Shown piece by piece: positions 28,738 to 38,603 of a stretch of 64,000 bases of DNA. Position 1 is the first letter of the stretch. Every line of letters starts with the position of its first letter. Below the pieces are notes generated by a model. It ran no database searches, was not told the DNA's origin, and saw only the letters and a program-made list of their open reading frames with translations. The translations under genes and the position numbers were made by a program. Source of the stretch: Janthinobacterium sp. J1-1 (GTDB taxonomy: Bacteria > Pseudomonadota > Gammaproteobacteria > Burkholderiales > Burkholderiaceae_D); contig NZ_CP132339.1 of assembly GCF_030944405.1 (NCBI RefSeq), forward strand, positions 3,472,001-3,536,000, given 5' to 3'.

Positions 28738-29520
28738 CTAGTGCGACATGAGTACCGGCACGGTCATCGATTGCAATACAGTGCGCGTCACCCCGCCCAG
28801 CAGGATTTCGTGCCAGCGCGCATGGCCGTAAGCACCCATGACCAGCAGATCGGCATCCCGGTCAGCCGTCAGTGACAACAATGCGTCGCCTATCGGCAAT
28901 CCGGCCGATGTGGTCTGTTGTAGCACCTCCACATGGACATCATGGCGTGCCAGGAACAGCGCGATGTCGGCGCCGGGCTGAGCGCCGTGTACCCCATATT
29001 CGCGCTCCGGATTGAATACGGCCACCGTCACGAGCTTGCTGGCACGCAGTAGCGGCAGCGCATCGCTGATGGCGCGCGTGGCGGCGCGGCTGCCATCCCA
29101 GGCCACGATGGCGTGCTGGCTCCAGCGATCCCTGACGCCTGCGTGCGGCAGCACCAGTGATGGCCTGCCCGCATGCAGCGTCACATATTCGGGTAGTTGC
29201 CCATTTGTCGTGTCGTCGCGATCCTGCGGATTGCTTTGGCTAAGCATGATCAGATCGGCATAGCGCGCATGCAGCGTCAGGTTGGCCGCGCTGTCTTGCG
29301 GTCCCATGCGGCGTTCGAAGGAAACACCGGCAAGGCGCGCCTGCGTTTCAAATCGATCGAATGCCGCCAGGATCTGGTGGCTGGCGGCCGGCAACACGGG
29401 TTGCGTTGCCAGGCCGACCAGATGGGCATGTTCGATACTGGCAATCTGTGCCGCCACGACGATACGGTCACGGGCCTGGACCGAGCCGTCAATATGTACC
29501 AGGATGGTCTTGTAATGCAT
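28738..29520 (-). CDS. Universal stress protein, two UspA domains
   Basis: ATG 29520 is placed 7 bases after AGGAG on the minus strand; the frame open to 29754 upstream is not used. The 260-residue protein opens MHYKTILVHIDGS, and its second UspA domain starts SQHAIVAWDGSRAATRAI. It ends with an ATP-binding-like loop LVMGAYGHARWHEILLGGVTRTVL (G-x2-G-x9-G-type). Tandem UspA proteins are stress and anaerobiosis markers. It converges on the hsp20 gene. A degenerate FNR-like site is noted near 29578 but not claimed. Confidence 0.88.
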   Translation of the reverse strand: MHYKTILVHIDGSVQARDRIVVAAQIASIEHAHLVGLATQPVLPAASHQILAAFDRFETQARLAGVSFERRMGPQDSAANLTLHARYADLIMLSQSNPQDRDDTTNGQLPEYVTLHAGRPSLVLPHAGVRDRWSQHAIVAWDGSRAATRAISDALPLLRASKLVTVAVFNPEREYGVHGAQPGADIALFLARHDVHVEVLQQTTSAGLPIGDALLSLTADRDADLLVMGAYGHARWHEILLGGVTRTVLQSMTVPVLMSH

Positions 29521-29693
29521 GGCTCGCTCCTGTCGGATAAACAATGCCCAGCCTAGCAAATCGGCACGCAAAACCGCATGATCTGCGTCACGCAATCCGG
29601 CGTTGGTGGCGCCGGTGCAGACGACGGCCTGCATCGTCGTCGCGACGCTGCGGCCAGCACGGTAACGATCAATGTGCGGTTTCCGGACTGAGC

Positions 29694-31097
29694 TTATGGA
29701 CGCCGTGTTCGATAGCGATGGGCCAGCAGCAATGCCAGCGCTGCCGATCCGCATGGCGCTGGCGCATTGTCGCTACCATTGCTCAGAGCGATCGGCACGG
29801 CCGCGCCCATGATCACGCCGCAGTTTTCCGCGCCGCCCAGGCATTGCAGCGTTCTGGTGAGCATGCTGCCGGCTTCGAGGTCGGGAGTGATCAGGATGTC
29901 CGCATGCAGGCCGACCGCCGACGCGGCGCCACTGGCGCGGGCGGCGAACGGCGAAATGGTCGCGTCGACAGTGAGTGGGCCATCGACCAGCGCGCCGGTG
30001 ATCTGGCCGCGATCGCGCATCTTGCACAGTGCGGCCGCATCCAGCGTGGAGGCGATCTCGCTAGTCACGGTGTTCAGCGCGCACAGTAGCGCGACGCGCG
30101 GTTCCGCATTGCCGAGCGCATGCGCCAGTTCGATCGCGTTCTGCACGATGTCGATCTTGTCGGCCAGAGTGGGACGCACATTGAGCACGCCATCGGAGAT
30201 CAGAAGGGGTTTGTCATACATCGGCAGTTCAAGGTGGCAGATGTGCGACAGGCGCCGCTTGGTATGCAAGGCCGGTAGCGCCAGCACGGCCTCGATCAGT
30301 TCGTCGAGATGCGCCGCTCCCGCCATCAGCATCTCGACCTTGCCGGCGGCGGCCATGGCGGCCCCGCGCGCCGCGGCGGCATGGCTGTGCGGGGCGTCGA
30401 TCAGCACCACGTCATCGAGCGACAGGCCGAGCGATGCGCCCAGCGCGCGCAACCGCGCCTGCGGTCCGATCAGCAAGGGCGTGATCAGGCGCCGCTGCGC
30501 CACGTCGAGCGCCACGCGCAGCGATGGCGCATCGCATGGATGGATCACCGCGCAGCGCAGCGGTTCCAGCTGCGCCACAGCGGCCAGCAGGCTGGCGTAG
30601 GGAGGTTGCGCGAAAGGCAAATGCAGCAGCGGCACTCTGGCGCGCGGCCGGCGTATTTTCGCCTCTGGCGCGATGACGGTGGCGACCCCGGTCAATACCG
30701 ACGTGCCGGTCTGGTTCTTGACTTCGCAATCGAGCTGCACATGACGGTTGGCGGGGTTCTTGGACGTTACCGTGGCCGTGATGCGCAATTCGTCGCCGAT
30801 GCGTACCGGCCTGAGAAACTGCAGCGTTTGCGCCAGATAGATCGTGCCCGGGCCTGGCAGGCACGTGCCCAGCAGGCGTGAAATCAGCGCCGCTTCCCAC
30901 ATGCCATGCCCGATCACGCCGTGGAAGGGCGTGTGCTCGGCATACTCGGGATCGACATGGGCCGGATTGACGTCGCCGGACACCAGCGCGAAGGCGGCGA
31001 TATCGTCCGGGCCAAGCTTGCGTGTCAGTCGCGCGCTCTGGCCAATCTGCAGCGCATCGTAGGTGGTGTTCTCAATGAACTCGGGGTCGTCGCTCAT
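29694..31097 (-). CDS. MaoC-like hydratase fused to phosphate acetyl/butyryltransferase
   Basis: This 467-residue fusion has an N-terminal hot-dog domain of the MaoC/(R)-specific enoyl-CoA hydratase type, with FALVSGDVNPAHVDPEYAE and HGMWEAALISRLLGT carrying the expected Asp and His. A C-terminal Pta/Ptb domain (about residues 150-467) contains DGPLTVDATISPFAA and LITPDLEAGSML. Such bifunctional enzymes are known in Proteobacteria. They can exchange acyl-CoA with acyl-phosphate, linking the PHB/acyl-CoA pool to ATP via acyl phosphates. The gene is divergent from the PHB synthase and shares an intergenic region with a perfect FNR box. Confidence 0.9.
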   Translation of the reverse strand: MSDDPEFIENTTYDALQIGQSARLTRKLGPDDIAAFALVSGDVNPAHVDPEYAEHTPFHGVIGHGMWEAALISRLLGTCLPGPGTIYLAQTLQFLRPVRIGDELRITATVTSKNPANRHVQLDCEVKNQTGTSVLTGVATVIAPEAKIRRPRARVPLLHLPFAQPPYASLLAAVAQLEPLRCAVIHPCDAPSLRVALDVAQRRLITPLLIGPQARLRALGASLGLSLDDVVLIDAPHSHAAAARGAAMAAAGKVEMLMAGAAHLDELIEAVLALPALHTKRRLSHICHLELPMYDKPLLISDGVLNVRPTLADKIDIVQNAIELAHALGNAEPRVALLCALNTVTSEIASTLDAAALCKMRDRGQITGALVDGPLTVDATISPFAARASGAASAVGLHADILITPDLEAGSMLTRTLQCLGGAENCGVIMGAAVPIALSNGSDNAPAPCGSAALALLLAHRYRTRRP

Positions 31098-31130
31098 GCC
31101 GGCAGTGTAGTAAATATCGTCGCCGTGTAC

Positions 31131-31144
31131 TTGATTGCGATCAA
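31131..31144. promoter_or_regulatory. Perfect FNR/Anr box between pta-like and phaC genes
   Basis: TTGATTGCGATCAA matches the consensus at all ten defined positions. On the plus strand a -10-like CATAAT at 31168-31173 gives a start near 31180, so the box centre is at about -42, the class II activator position. This favours phaC as the main activated gene. Activation or repression of the divergent fusion gene is also possible. Confidence 0.85.
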
Positions 31145-31167
31145 ATACACGGTAGCGTCTTTTTTAC

Positions 31168-31173
31168 CATAAT
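31168..31173 (+). promoter_or_regulatory. -10 element of the predicted phaC promoter
   Basis: CATAAT fits TATAAT at five of six positions. It lies 24 bases downstream of the end of the FNR box and has no convincing -35, as expected for an activator-dependent promoter. The leader would be about 25 bases. Confidence 0.6.
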
Positions 31174-31204
31174 GTGAAAGGACAGCTGTATCAAGGAGGG
31201 CAAC

Positions 31205-32953
31205 ATGAGCGCACTGTCATCATTGAGCGTCGTACCGGGCATGGTGCCGCCGCCACCCTTGCCGGCACATCGCAATCTGCTGGACCTGCATCTGCAGAGC
31301 CAGATTGCCCGCGTGACGGGAGGTATTTCGCCGGTCGCGATGTCATTGGCGTTCCAGGACTGGTGGCAGCATCTGCTGATGTCGCCTGGCAAATGCTGCG
31401 AACTGGCCGCATTTGCCGCCAGCGGCGTGGGCGGCGTCGGCCTGGCGCGCGACTCCGCCGGCGATGGGCGCTTTGCCGATGCCGCCTGGGGGGACTGGCC
31501 GTTTTCGCAGTACGCGCAAGGTTTCCGGCAGATCGAGCAGTTCTGGCGCCAGGCTACCAGCGGCGTGTGCGGCGTGACGCCGCACCATGCCGATGTGGTG
31601 GCTTTCACGGTGCGTCAGTTGCTTGATATGTATGCACCATCGAATTTTCCGTGGACGAATCCGGAAGTGATTCAGGCGGCGCTGGCCAGCGGCGGACGCA
31701 GTCTGCTGCGTGGCGCGCTGAATTGGCGCCAGGACATGTGCCGCCGTATTGCGCCACCGGATATGGCGGTACCGGAGCCGGTCGGTAGCGGCTACCTGCC
31801 CGGGCGTGATGTCGCGCTTACCCCGGGCAATGTGATTTATGCCAATGAATTGATGGAATTGATCCAGTACGCGCCGCAGTCAGGCAAGGTGTACGCCGAA
31901 CCGGTGCTGATCGTGCCGTCCTGGATCATGAAGTATTACATCCTCGATCTGTCGCCACACAATTCGCTGGTGCGCTATCTGGTCGAACAAGGACACACGG
32001 TGTTGATGATGTCCTGGCGTAATCCTGACCGGCGCGACCGCGACCTGGGCATGGACGATTATCTGCAACGCGGTGTGTTTGCCGCGCTCGATGAGGTCAA
32101 TGCGCTGTGTGGCGGCGCGCCGGTGCATGCCGTCGGATACTGTCTTGGCGGTACCTTGCTGGCGATCGCCGCCGCCGCCCTCGATTCCGGCGACCACCGT
32201 GCGCATGGCCGGCTGGCGTCGCTGACGCTGTTGGCGGCCCAGACCGATTTCAGCGAACCGGGAGAACTGGGCCTGTTCATCGATGACAGCGAACTGGCAT
32301 TCCTTGATGCCCTGATGTGGGATCAGGGTTATCTGGCCGGCGACCAGATGGCGGCCTCCTTCCAGCTGCTGCACGCACGTGATCTGGTGTGGTCGCGCAT
32401 GATGCGCGAGTATCTGATGGGAAGGCGCACCGCGCCAAACGACCTGATGGCGTGGAACGCCGACAGTACCCGCTTGCCATTCCGCATGCATAGCGAGTAC
32501 CTGCATGGCTTGTTCTTGCACAACGACCTGGCCGAAGGACGTTACCTGGTCGATGGCATACCGGTTGCGCTGAGCGACATCCGCACGCCGATGTTTGTAC
32601 TGGGCACGCAGCGCGATCATGTCTCGCCCTGGCGTTCGGTATACAAGATACACCTGCTGTGCGGCGCGCCGATGGAATTCGTGCTGGCCGCGGGTGGTCA
32701 CAATGCGGGCATTGTGTCGGAACCGGGCCACGCCAGGCGCAGTTACTTCAGGCAAGCTGCCAACCTGGTGACTTATGGATACAGCAGCCCGGACGAGTGG
32801 CTCGACCGCGCCGTCCTCGCCGACGGTTCATGGTGGCCATACTGGCAACGATGGCTGGTGCAACGATCCAGCCGGAAGCGCGTCGCGCCGCCGCCGATGG
32901 GAATCGGTCCAACACTGGGTCCCGCCCCCGGGCGTTACGTACTGCAGTCCTAG
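31205..32953 (+). CDS. phaC: Poly-3-hydroxyalkanoate synthase (PhaC, class I-like)
   Basis: ATG 31205 follows AAGGAGGGCAAC. The 582-residue enzyme has the PhaC N-terminal domain (FPWTNPEVIQAAL, SGYLPGRDVALTPGNVIYANELMELIQY) and an alpha/beta-hydrolase core. The lipase-like box GYCLGG carries the nucleophile Cys at about 313, with Asp471 (GTQRDHVSPW) and His499 (GGHNAG) completing the triad. It polymerises (R)-3-hydroxyacyl-CoA into storage granules, consuming reducing power when oxygen is limiting. The predicted FNR class II promoter upstream fits this. Its stop overlaps the convergent usp gene by 4 bases. Confidence 0.93.
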   Translation: MSALSSLSVVPGMVPPPPLPAHRNLLDLHLQSQIARVTGGISPVAMSLAFQDWWQHLLMSPGKCCELAAFAASGVGGVGLARDSAGDGRFADAAWGDWPFSQYAQGFRQIEQFWRQATSGVCGVTPHHADVVAFTVRQLLDMYAPSNFPWTNPEVIQAALASGGRSLLRGALNWRQDMCRRIAPPDMAVPEPVGSGYLPGRDVALTPGNVIYANELMELIQYAPQSGKVYAEPVLIVPSWIMKYYILDLSPHNSLVRYLVEQGHTVLMMSWRNPDRRDRDLGMDDYLQRGVFAALDEVNALCGGAPVHAVGYCLGGTLLAIAAAALDSGDHRAHGRLASLTLLAAQTDFSEPGELGLFIDDSELAFLDALMWDQGYLAGDQMAASFQLLHARDLVWSRMMREYLMGRRTAPNDLMAWNADSTRLPFRMHSEYLHGLFLHNDLAEGRYLVDGIPVALSDIRTPMFVLGTQRDHVSPWRSVYKIHLLCGAPMEFVLAAGGHNAGIVSEPGHARRSYFRQAANLVTYGYSSPDEWLDRAVLADGSWWPYWQRWLVQRSSRKRVAPPPMGIGPTLGPAPGRYVLQS

Positions 32954-33792
32954 TGTGCCACCAGCACCGGCAATGTCATGCCGCGCAGCACCGTACGGGT
33001 GGCGCCACCGAGCAGCATTTCCTGGACACGGCGATGGCGATAGGCTCCCATGACCAGCAGGCCGCAGTCCTGCGCGGCCGCCACGCTCAACAGCATTGCA
33101 CCGATATCGCCGGCCGTGACCTCGCGCATGAGCCGGACCTGCACTGCGTGCCGGGCCAGATAGTTGGCGATGGCGGCACCGGGTTCGATGCCGTCGGGTG
33201 ATGGCTGATGGCCGCCATTGAGCATCAGTACCGTGACATGTGCCGACAGGCGCAATAATGGCAGCGCGTCGGTCATCGCGCGCGCCGCCTGCATGCTGCC
33301 ATCCCATGCCAGCAGCGAAGAGCGAGCTGCCAGTGTCGCTGGCGTGCCGTGCGATGCCGGCAGCAGCAATAATGGGCGAGCGGTGTGAAACAGCAACTCC
33401 GATGGCAGCGGCCGCGGTATGCCGCGCAGCACGTCATAGGCGTCGCTTTGGCTTAATATCAGCAGGTCGGCATAGCGCGCATGCCGCTGCAGCGCTCCTT
33501 CGGCGTCGTCCTCCTCCAGCCAGCGCGACCATTGGCCGACGCCCATGGCACAGGCCTCATGCGCAAATGAGTCGAGCGCTTCCGACGCTTGCTGGCGCCG
33601 CTGCGCGATGACGTTGCGTAGCAAAGGTCCGGCGCCGGACTGGGCGTTCCACTGAGCGTGGTGCGATAAGCCCGTCGCCGCGACGCCCGCCAGGTGAGCA
33701 TCCGTCGCACACGCCAGCCACGTTGCCAGCGCGTAACGTGCCGCTGCGTGACGCGATTGGTCGCAATGGACGACGATCGTTCGATAGCTCAT
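32950..33792 (-). CDS. Universal stress protein, two UspA domains
   Basis: This 280-residue protein has an N-terminal UspA domain (SYRTIVVHCDQSRHAAARYAL) and a second domain starting near ARSSLLAWDGSMQAARAM. The latter ends LLVMGAYRHRRVQEMLLGGATRTVL, the usual nucleotide-binding loop. It resembles the proteins encoded at 28738 and 42082 in length and layout, so these are likely paralogues of one expanded stress-protein set. The gene is convergent with phaC. No strong FNR site was seen in the 160 bases upstream. Confidence 0.88.
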   Translation of the reverse strand: MSYRTIVVHCDQSRHAAARYALATWLACATDAHLAGVAATGLSHHAQWNAQSGAGPLLRNVIAQRRQQASEALDSFAHEACAMGVGQWSRWLEEDDAEGALQRHARYADLLILSQSDAYDVLRGIPRPLPSELLFHTARPLLLLPASHGTPATLAARSSLLAWDGSMQAARAMTDALPLLRLSAHVTVLMLNGGHQPSPDGIEPGAAIANYLARHAVQVRLMREVTAGDIGAMLLSVAAAQDCGLLVMGAYRHRRVQEMLLGGATRTVLRGMTLPVLVAH

Positions 33793-33951
33793 CGCAGTGC
33801 CTGACTATCGTGGCGCATCAGCGGCGCCACTACGGCGATGCACGGCCCGGTTACTCTCCGGTGCAAGGCGATCGGGATGAATGTCGCAGAGGGCATCATG
33901 AACTCCGGCGATGGTGGACACGGGCCTGGCCAGCCTGCGGGGAAGGCGAGT

Positions 33952-34428
33952 TCAGTGGTCTGGCGCGACAGCGAAGAGTTCGGTGTGGCCGAAACCTTGC
34001 TCATAGTCGAGCACGGAAATAAGCAGCGGATCAATCCGCACGAAAACCGCGCCTGGCCAGTTGCTGGCGGTACTGGGCAGCAGCTGGCGCAATTGCGGGA
34101 ATCGAAACAGCATCAGGTCGGCGGCATGGGCGTTCTCCTCGGCGTCGCCGACCATCGTGGCCGTACCTGCTAGCGACAACGCGCGGATATGTTGCCAATC
34201 GGTATAGGGTGGCGTGATGGTCGCCGACACCTTGTTGTGTTGACGGATGTTATGTGCTTTCTGGCTATCAAGGCCGATGCCGGCATATAGCGTCAGGTCG
34301 TCGTGTACAAAACTGACGACCGTGGCCTGTGGGTAGCCATCCGGTCGCAATGTGGCCAGCGTCAGATCATGAGTGGCGCGCATGATGCTGAGAATAAATC
34401 GGTGCTGATGGTGGTTCAGTGCCTGCAT
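33952..34428 (-). CDS. Pyridoxamine 5'-phosphate oxidase-like FMN-binding protein
   Basis: ATG 34428 is chosen because GAGGAA lies upstream at good spacing; ATG 34458 has no ribosome site. The 158-residue protein folds as a split barrel of the PNPOx type, with LATLRPDGYPQATVVSFVHDDLTLYAGIG and KVSATITPPYTDW followed by IRALSLAGTATMV. Members bind FMN or F420-like cofactors and reduce small molecules; the substrate cannot be told. Its place among stress genes fits a redox role (inference). Confidence 0.82.
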   Translation of the reverse strand: MQALNHHQHRFILSIMRATHDLTLATLRPDGYPQATVVSFVHDDLTLYAGIGLDSQKAHNIRQHNKVSATITPPYTDWQHIRALSLAGTATMVGDAEENAHAADLMLFRFPQLRQLLPSTASNWPGAVFVRIDPLLISVLDYEQGFGHTELFAVAPDH

Positions 34429-34707
34429 GGAATTCCTCGCAAACGTCTTCAGGGACACGACGCGACCGAACGCTTACTATGCCATGCTTTTTACATCATC
34501 GTTTGCGCTGGATTAAGAGCGATGCACGTGGCGTGTCAAACCCACGTGCATGGTCGGTAGCGGATGCCCGTTTTTCCCATCGGCTGACAAGATGACGTGC
34601 GGTGGCGTCTTGCCGGCGTTGAGGGAGACAGCGGCCATGTCCGCATTATTGCCTGTGCGGCGCCACCTGCGCTGGCGGGCCTGGCGCTGCGCGCAACATG
34701 GCGCCAC

Positions 34708-35850
34708 TTACGCCATGCGCGTGATGGAACTGCGAAAGCGATGCAGGGAGGCGATGAACAGCAGGGCGCCGATCGCCGCCAGGGCGCCCAGTTGGGGCCA
34801 GAGGATGTCAATGCCGGCGCCGCGGAACAGGATGGCCTGGCCGGCCGCCACGAAATGCGTGGTCGGCGCCAGCAGCATCAGATACTGTACCGGTACCGGC
34901 ATGCTTTCGCGCGGCGTGGTTGCGCCCGAGAGCATCTGTAACGGCAGCAGTACCAGCACCAACAGCATGCCGAACTGCGGCATGCTGCGCGCCAGCGTGG
35001 CTAAAAAAATCCCCATCGAGCTGGCTGCAAACAGGTGCAGCAGCGTGACCAGCGCGAATAGCAAGACTGAGCCGCGCACGGGAACCTGTAGCGCCCCCTG
35101 TACGATGAACACGAGTGCGGCCATCGCCGCAAGTTCCACCACCAGCCCCATTGACCATATCTTGGCCAGCATGATCTCGATCGGTATGACCGGCATCGCC
35201 AGCAGGTGATCGATGGTGCCGTGTTCGCGTTCGCGTATCAGCGCGGCGCCGGTCAGGATGATCGACAGCATCGTGACATTGTTGATGAGTTCTGTGAGCG
35301 CACCAAACCAGGCGGGCTCCAGATTCGGATTGAATCGCATCCGCAGGGCCAAATCGACCGGCGGCGGGCCGGGTTGCTGATGTCGACGCATGAAATCGCC
35401 GACTTCGTCGGCGACGATACGCTGGATGTAGCCATTGCCTGTGAACGCCTGACTCATGCGCGCGGCGTCAATGCTGAGCTGTACTGCTGGCGCCCGCCCT
35501 GCCAGCGTGTCGCGCTGGTAGCCAGGTGGAATTGCCAGCACGAAGGTATAGTCGCCATTGTCCAGGCCGGTATCCGCTTGGTCGGTGGTCAGCAGTGCCG
35601 GCGTGCGGAAACGAGGTGGATAGAAGCTGGCGGCAATGCGTGCCGATAGCTGCGAGGAGTCCAGGTCGACAATGGCGACCGCCGCATTGTGGAGGCTCTC
35701 CGGCGTGGCCGTGGCCGCCACATAGATCGATAGCGAAAAGGTATACGCGATCAGTACCAGCATCGCTGGATCGCGGACCAGGCTCCATAGTTCCTTGATG
35801 CCGAGGCGGTAGATGTGCGCCAGGCTGATGGGCAGGGCGGAGCGTATCAT
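34708..35850 (-). CDS. yhhJ: ABC-2 type permease, YhhJ-like
   Basis: ATG 35850 ([21 protein letters not shown]) has AGGAG upstream and overlaps the RbbA-like stop (ATGA); the upstream in-frame ATG at 35922 is not used. The 380-residue protein has one N-terminal membrane helix, a large periplasmic region (about residues 40-175) and five C-terminal helices, with [28 protein letters not shown] at the ABC-2 coupling segment. It completes the export complex with the RbbA-like ATPase/permease, HlyD-type adaptor and outer-membrane factor encoded upstream in the same direction. Confidence 0.88.
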   Translation of the reverse strand: MIRSALPISLAHIYRLGIKELWSLVRDPAMLVLIAYTFSLSIYVAATATPESLHNAAVAIVDLDSSQLSARIAASFYPPRFRTPALLTTDQADTGLDNGDYTFVLAIPPGYQRDTLAGRAPAVQLSIDAARMSQAFTGNGYIQRIVADEVGDFMRRHQQPGPPPVDLALRMRFNPNLEPAWFGALTELINNVTMLSIILTGAALIREREHGTIDHLLAMPVIPIEIMLAKIWSMGLVVELAAMAALVFIVQGALQVPVRGSVLLFALVTLLHLFAASSMGIFLATLARSMPQFGMLLVLVLLPLQMLSGATTPRESMPVPVQYLMLLAPTTHFVAAGQAILFRGAGIDILWPQLGALAAIGALLFIASLHRFRSSITRMA

Positions 35851-38603
35851 TGGCGCTCCTGTTTCTTCAGCAGCGTAACCGAAGCGGCCAGAATCAGCGG
35901 CGCCGCTACCAGCAGCGGCCACAGCGAACCGCTCAGATCCGCCATTCCCAGCGCCTTGTTGAATACGCCGCGGCTGATCGTCAGGAAATGGGTGGCGGGA
36001 TACAGGTGGCCGATCACGCTACCGGCGCCAGTGAGCCCGGACACCGGATTGAGCAGACCGGCGAACTGCACACAGGGAATGATGGTGCCGATCATCGTGA
36101 CGAACAGGGCGGCGATCTGGCTGCGCGTAAACGTCGACACCAGCAGGCCCATCCCCGTCGAACAGACCACATAAACTAGCGCGCTCAATGTCAGCGTCGC
36201 CAGGCTGCCTTTGAGGGGAACGCCAAAGGCCGTTACCGCCAGCAACGTCAGCAGCATGAAGTTAAGCATGCCCAAGCCAATGTAGGGCAGCTGTTTGCCA
36301 AGCAGGAACTCTGCCCGGGTCACCGGCGTCACGTAAAGGTTGATGATCGAACCAAGCTCCTTTTCGCGCACCACCGACAGCGCGGCGAGCATCGCCGGTA
36401 TCATCATCAGCAACAGGGGTATCACTGCCGGAACCATTGCCGGCAGGCTACGCACGTCTGGGTTGTAGCGATAGCGTGTTTCGATCTGGCCGGGGCTGGA
36501 GCTACGCACGCCGTGTCGCTGCCGCGCGATACCCGCCAGCCAATCCTGGTGCATCGCCTGCACGTAAGCGGCGGTCGTTTCTGCCCGCATCGGCATCGCG
36601 CCATCGACCCACGCGCCAACCGCCACCGGCGCCCGGCGTGCGATGGCGCGCCCGAACCCTGGCGGCAGCTCGATCGCCAATGCCAGTTCACCGCTGCGCA
36701 TGCGGCGGTCGAGTTGCGCATGGTCGTCGAGCGGCGCCTGTTCGATGAAGTAACGCGATCCCGCCAGGTTCAGTGCGTAATTACGGCTCAGGCCGCTCTC
36801 GTCGCGGTCCAGCACGGCGTAGGAAAGATGTTCCACGTCCATGTTGATGCCGTAGCCGATAATGAACATCAGGATTGCCGCTCCCAGCAAGGCCAGCGTC
36901 GAGCGCACCGGATCCCGGCGCAGTTCCAGGGTTTCGCGCAGCGAATAGCTGGAGATCCGCCCCAGGCTGCGACGCCAGCGCGACAGGTCGGCTGGCGCGA
37001 TCGCCGGTGGGGGGAGCATTGCGGGGGCGGCGGAAGGGACGGCAGGCTGGCCGCCCGCTTCGCGCAGATGGGCGATGAAGGCTTGCTCCAGCGTTGCCAC
37101 GCCACGCGCCGCCACCAGTGCCGCCGGCGTGGCGCTCACCAGGACATGCCCGGCGTGCATCAGCGCGATGCGGTCACAACGCTCGGCTTCGTTCATGAAA
37201 TGGGTCGAGATGAAGATGGTCACATGCTCGCGGCGCGCCAGCTCGATCAGCAGGCGCCAGAACAGCTCGCGCGCCACGGGGTCGACGCCGGAGGTTGGCT
37301 CATCGAGCAGCAGCAGTTCCGGCCCGTGCACCATGGCCACTGCCAGGGACAGGCGCTGACGTAGGCCCAATGGCAATTGCTCCGGCAGCGATTCGAACAC
37401 GGTGTCGAGCCCGAAGCGCCCCGCCAGTTCCGCCACCCGGCCGGCAATGTCCGTTTCACGCAGGCCGAACAGGCGCGCATGCAATACCAGATTTTGCGCC
37501 ACGGTCAATTCACCGTACAGGGAAAATGACTGCGACATATAGCCGACGCGACGTCTGGTCGCCATGTCAGCGGCATCGACGGCACGGCCAAACAGCATGG
37601 CCGTGCCGCTGCTGGCCGGCAGCAAGCCGGTCAACATTTTCATGGTGGTCGACTTGCCGCAGCCGTTGGAACCGAGAAAGCCGAAGATTTCGCCGCGGCG
37701 AATACGGAGATCCACCTGGTCGACGGCGATAAAATCGCCGAAGCGCTTGCTCAGTCCACACGCTTCGATCGCCACGTCGCCGCCATCGTCGCCATCGCCG
37801 CGCCCCTGAAACGGTGGTATCGTCAGCGGTCGCTGGTCGCCGCGCCGGTCGGCCGGCAGCAGGGCGATGAAGGCGGCCTCCAGGGTCGTTGTGGCGCAGC
37901 GCGCGCGCAGCGCCTGTGGCGTGCCGGTAGCGAGTATCCGGCCGGCATCCATCGCCACCAGCCAGTCGAAGCGCTCGGCCTCCTCCATGTAGGCGGTGGC
38001 CACCACCACGCTCATGCCGACGCGTTGGCGCCGCAACACATCGATCAGTTCCCAGAACTGGGCGCGTGAAAGCGGGTCGACTCCGGTGGTCGGCTCATCG
38101 AGAATGAGCAGCTCGGGGTCGTGTATCAATGCGCAGCAAAGGCCGAGCTTTTGTTTCATTCCCCCCGACAGTTGTCCGGCTGGCCGTTGCAGGAAGCCCG
38201 CCAGCCCGGTCGCTTGCGTCACCTGGTCGATACGCCGGCGCCGGCTGGCCGCATCCTGCCCGAACAGGCGCCCGAAGAACTGCAGATTTTCTTCCACCGA
38301 CAGGGTTGGGTAGAGATTGCGCCCGAGACCCTGTGGCATATAGGCGATGCGCGGGCAGACCAGGGCGCGATGGCGCGGGTCAAGCAGGTCGCCGCCCAGC
38401 ACGAACAGACTGCCGTGCTGCATAGCGCGTGCGCCAGCGAGCAGCGACAGCAGGCTGGATTTCCCGACCCCGTCCGGTCCGATCAAGCCGACCATGCGCC
38501 CGGCCGGCAATGCCAGGTCTATGCCTGCCAGTGCGGCGACCTTGCCGTAAGCGAGGCGCACCTGGCCCAGCCGGGCCACATCGTCCTGGTGTGCCGCGCT
38601 CAT
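35847..38603 (-). CDS. rbbA: RbbA-like double ABC ATPase fused to ABC-2 permease
   Basis: This 918-residue protein contains two ABC domains and a membrane domain. ABC1 has Walker [10 protein letters not shown], signature LSGGMKQKL and Walker [16 protein letters not shown]2 has GSNGCGKST, a degenerate signature (LPLGLRQRL) and [12 protein letters not shown]. The C-terminal 380 residues form an ABC-2 permease with six helices and a periplasmic loop. The order matches E. coli RbbA (YhiH), described as ribosome-associated and as an export component with YhiI and YhhJ. Here the gene lies between HlyD-like and YhhJ-like genes, each overlapping by 4 bases, which favours an export role. The substrate is unknown. 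Confidence 0.92.
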   Translation of the reverse strand: MSAAHQDDVARLGQVRLAYGKVAALAGIDLALPAGRMVGLIGPDGVGKSSLLSLLAGARAMQHGSLFVLGGDLLDPRHRALVCPRIAYMPQGLGRNLYPTLSVEENLQFFGRLFGQDAASRRRRIDQVTQATGLAGFLQRPAGQLSGGMKQKLGLCCALIHDPELLILDEPTTGVDPLSRAQFWELIDVLRRQRVGMSVVVATAYMEEAERFDWLVAMDAGRILATGTPQALRARCATTTLEAAFIALLPADRRGDQRPLTIPPFQGRGDGDDGGDVAIEACGLSKRFGDFIAVDQVDLRIRRGEIFGFLGSNGCGKSTTMKMLTGLLPASSGTAMLFGRAVDAADMATRRRVGYMSQSFSLYGELTVAQNLVLHARLFGLRETDIAGRVAELAGRFGLDTVFESLPEQLPLGLRQRLSLAVAMVHGPELLLLDEPTSGVDPVARELFWRLLIELARREHVTIFISTHFMNEAERCDRIALMHAGHVLVSATPAALVAARGVATLEQAFIAHLREAGGQPAVPSAAPAMLPPPAIAPADLSRWRRSLGRISSYSLRETLELRRDPVRSTLALLGAAILMFIIGYGINMDVEHLSYAVLDRDESGLSRNYALNLAGSRYFIEQAPLDDHAQLDRRMRSGELALAIELPPGFGRAIARRAPVAVGAWVDGAMPMRAETTAAYVQAMHQDWLAGIARQRHGVRSSSPGQIETRYRYNPDVRSLPAMVPAVIPLLLMMIPAMLAALSVVREKELGSIINLYVTPVTRAEFLLGKQLPYIGLGMLNFMLLTLLAVTAFGVPLKGSLATLTLSALVYVVCSTGMGLLVSTFTRSQIAALFVTMIGTIIPCVQFAGLLNPVSGLTGAGSVIGHLYPATHFLTISRGVFNKALGMADLSGSLWPLLVAAPLILAASVTLLKKQERQ

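Noticed and set aside
29578..29591. ATGATCTGCGTCAC as an FNR box upstream of the usp gene at 28738
   Set aside because: Only seven of ten consensus bases match and neither half-site is perfect.
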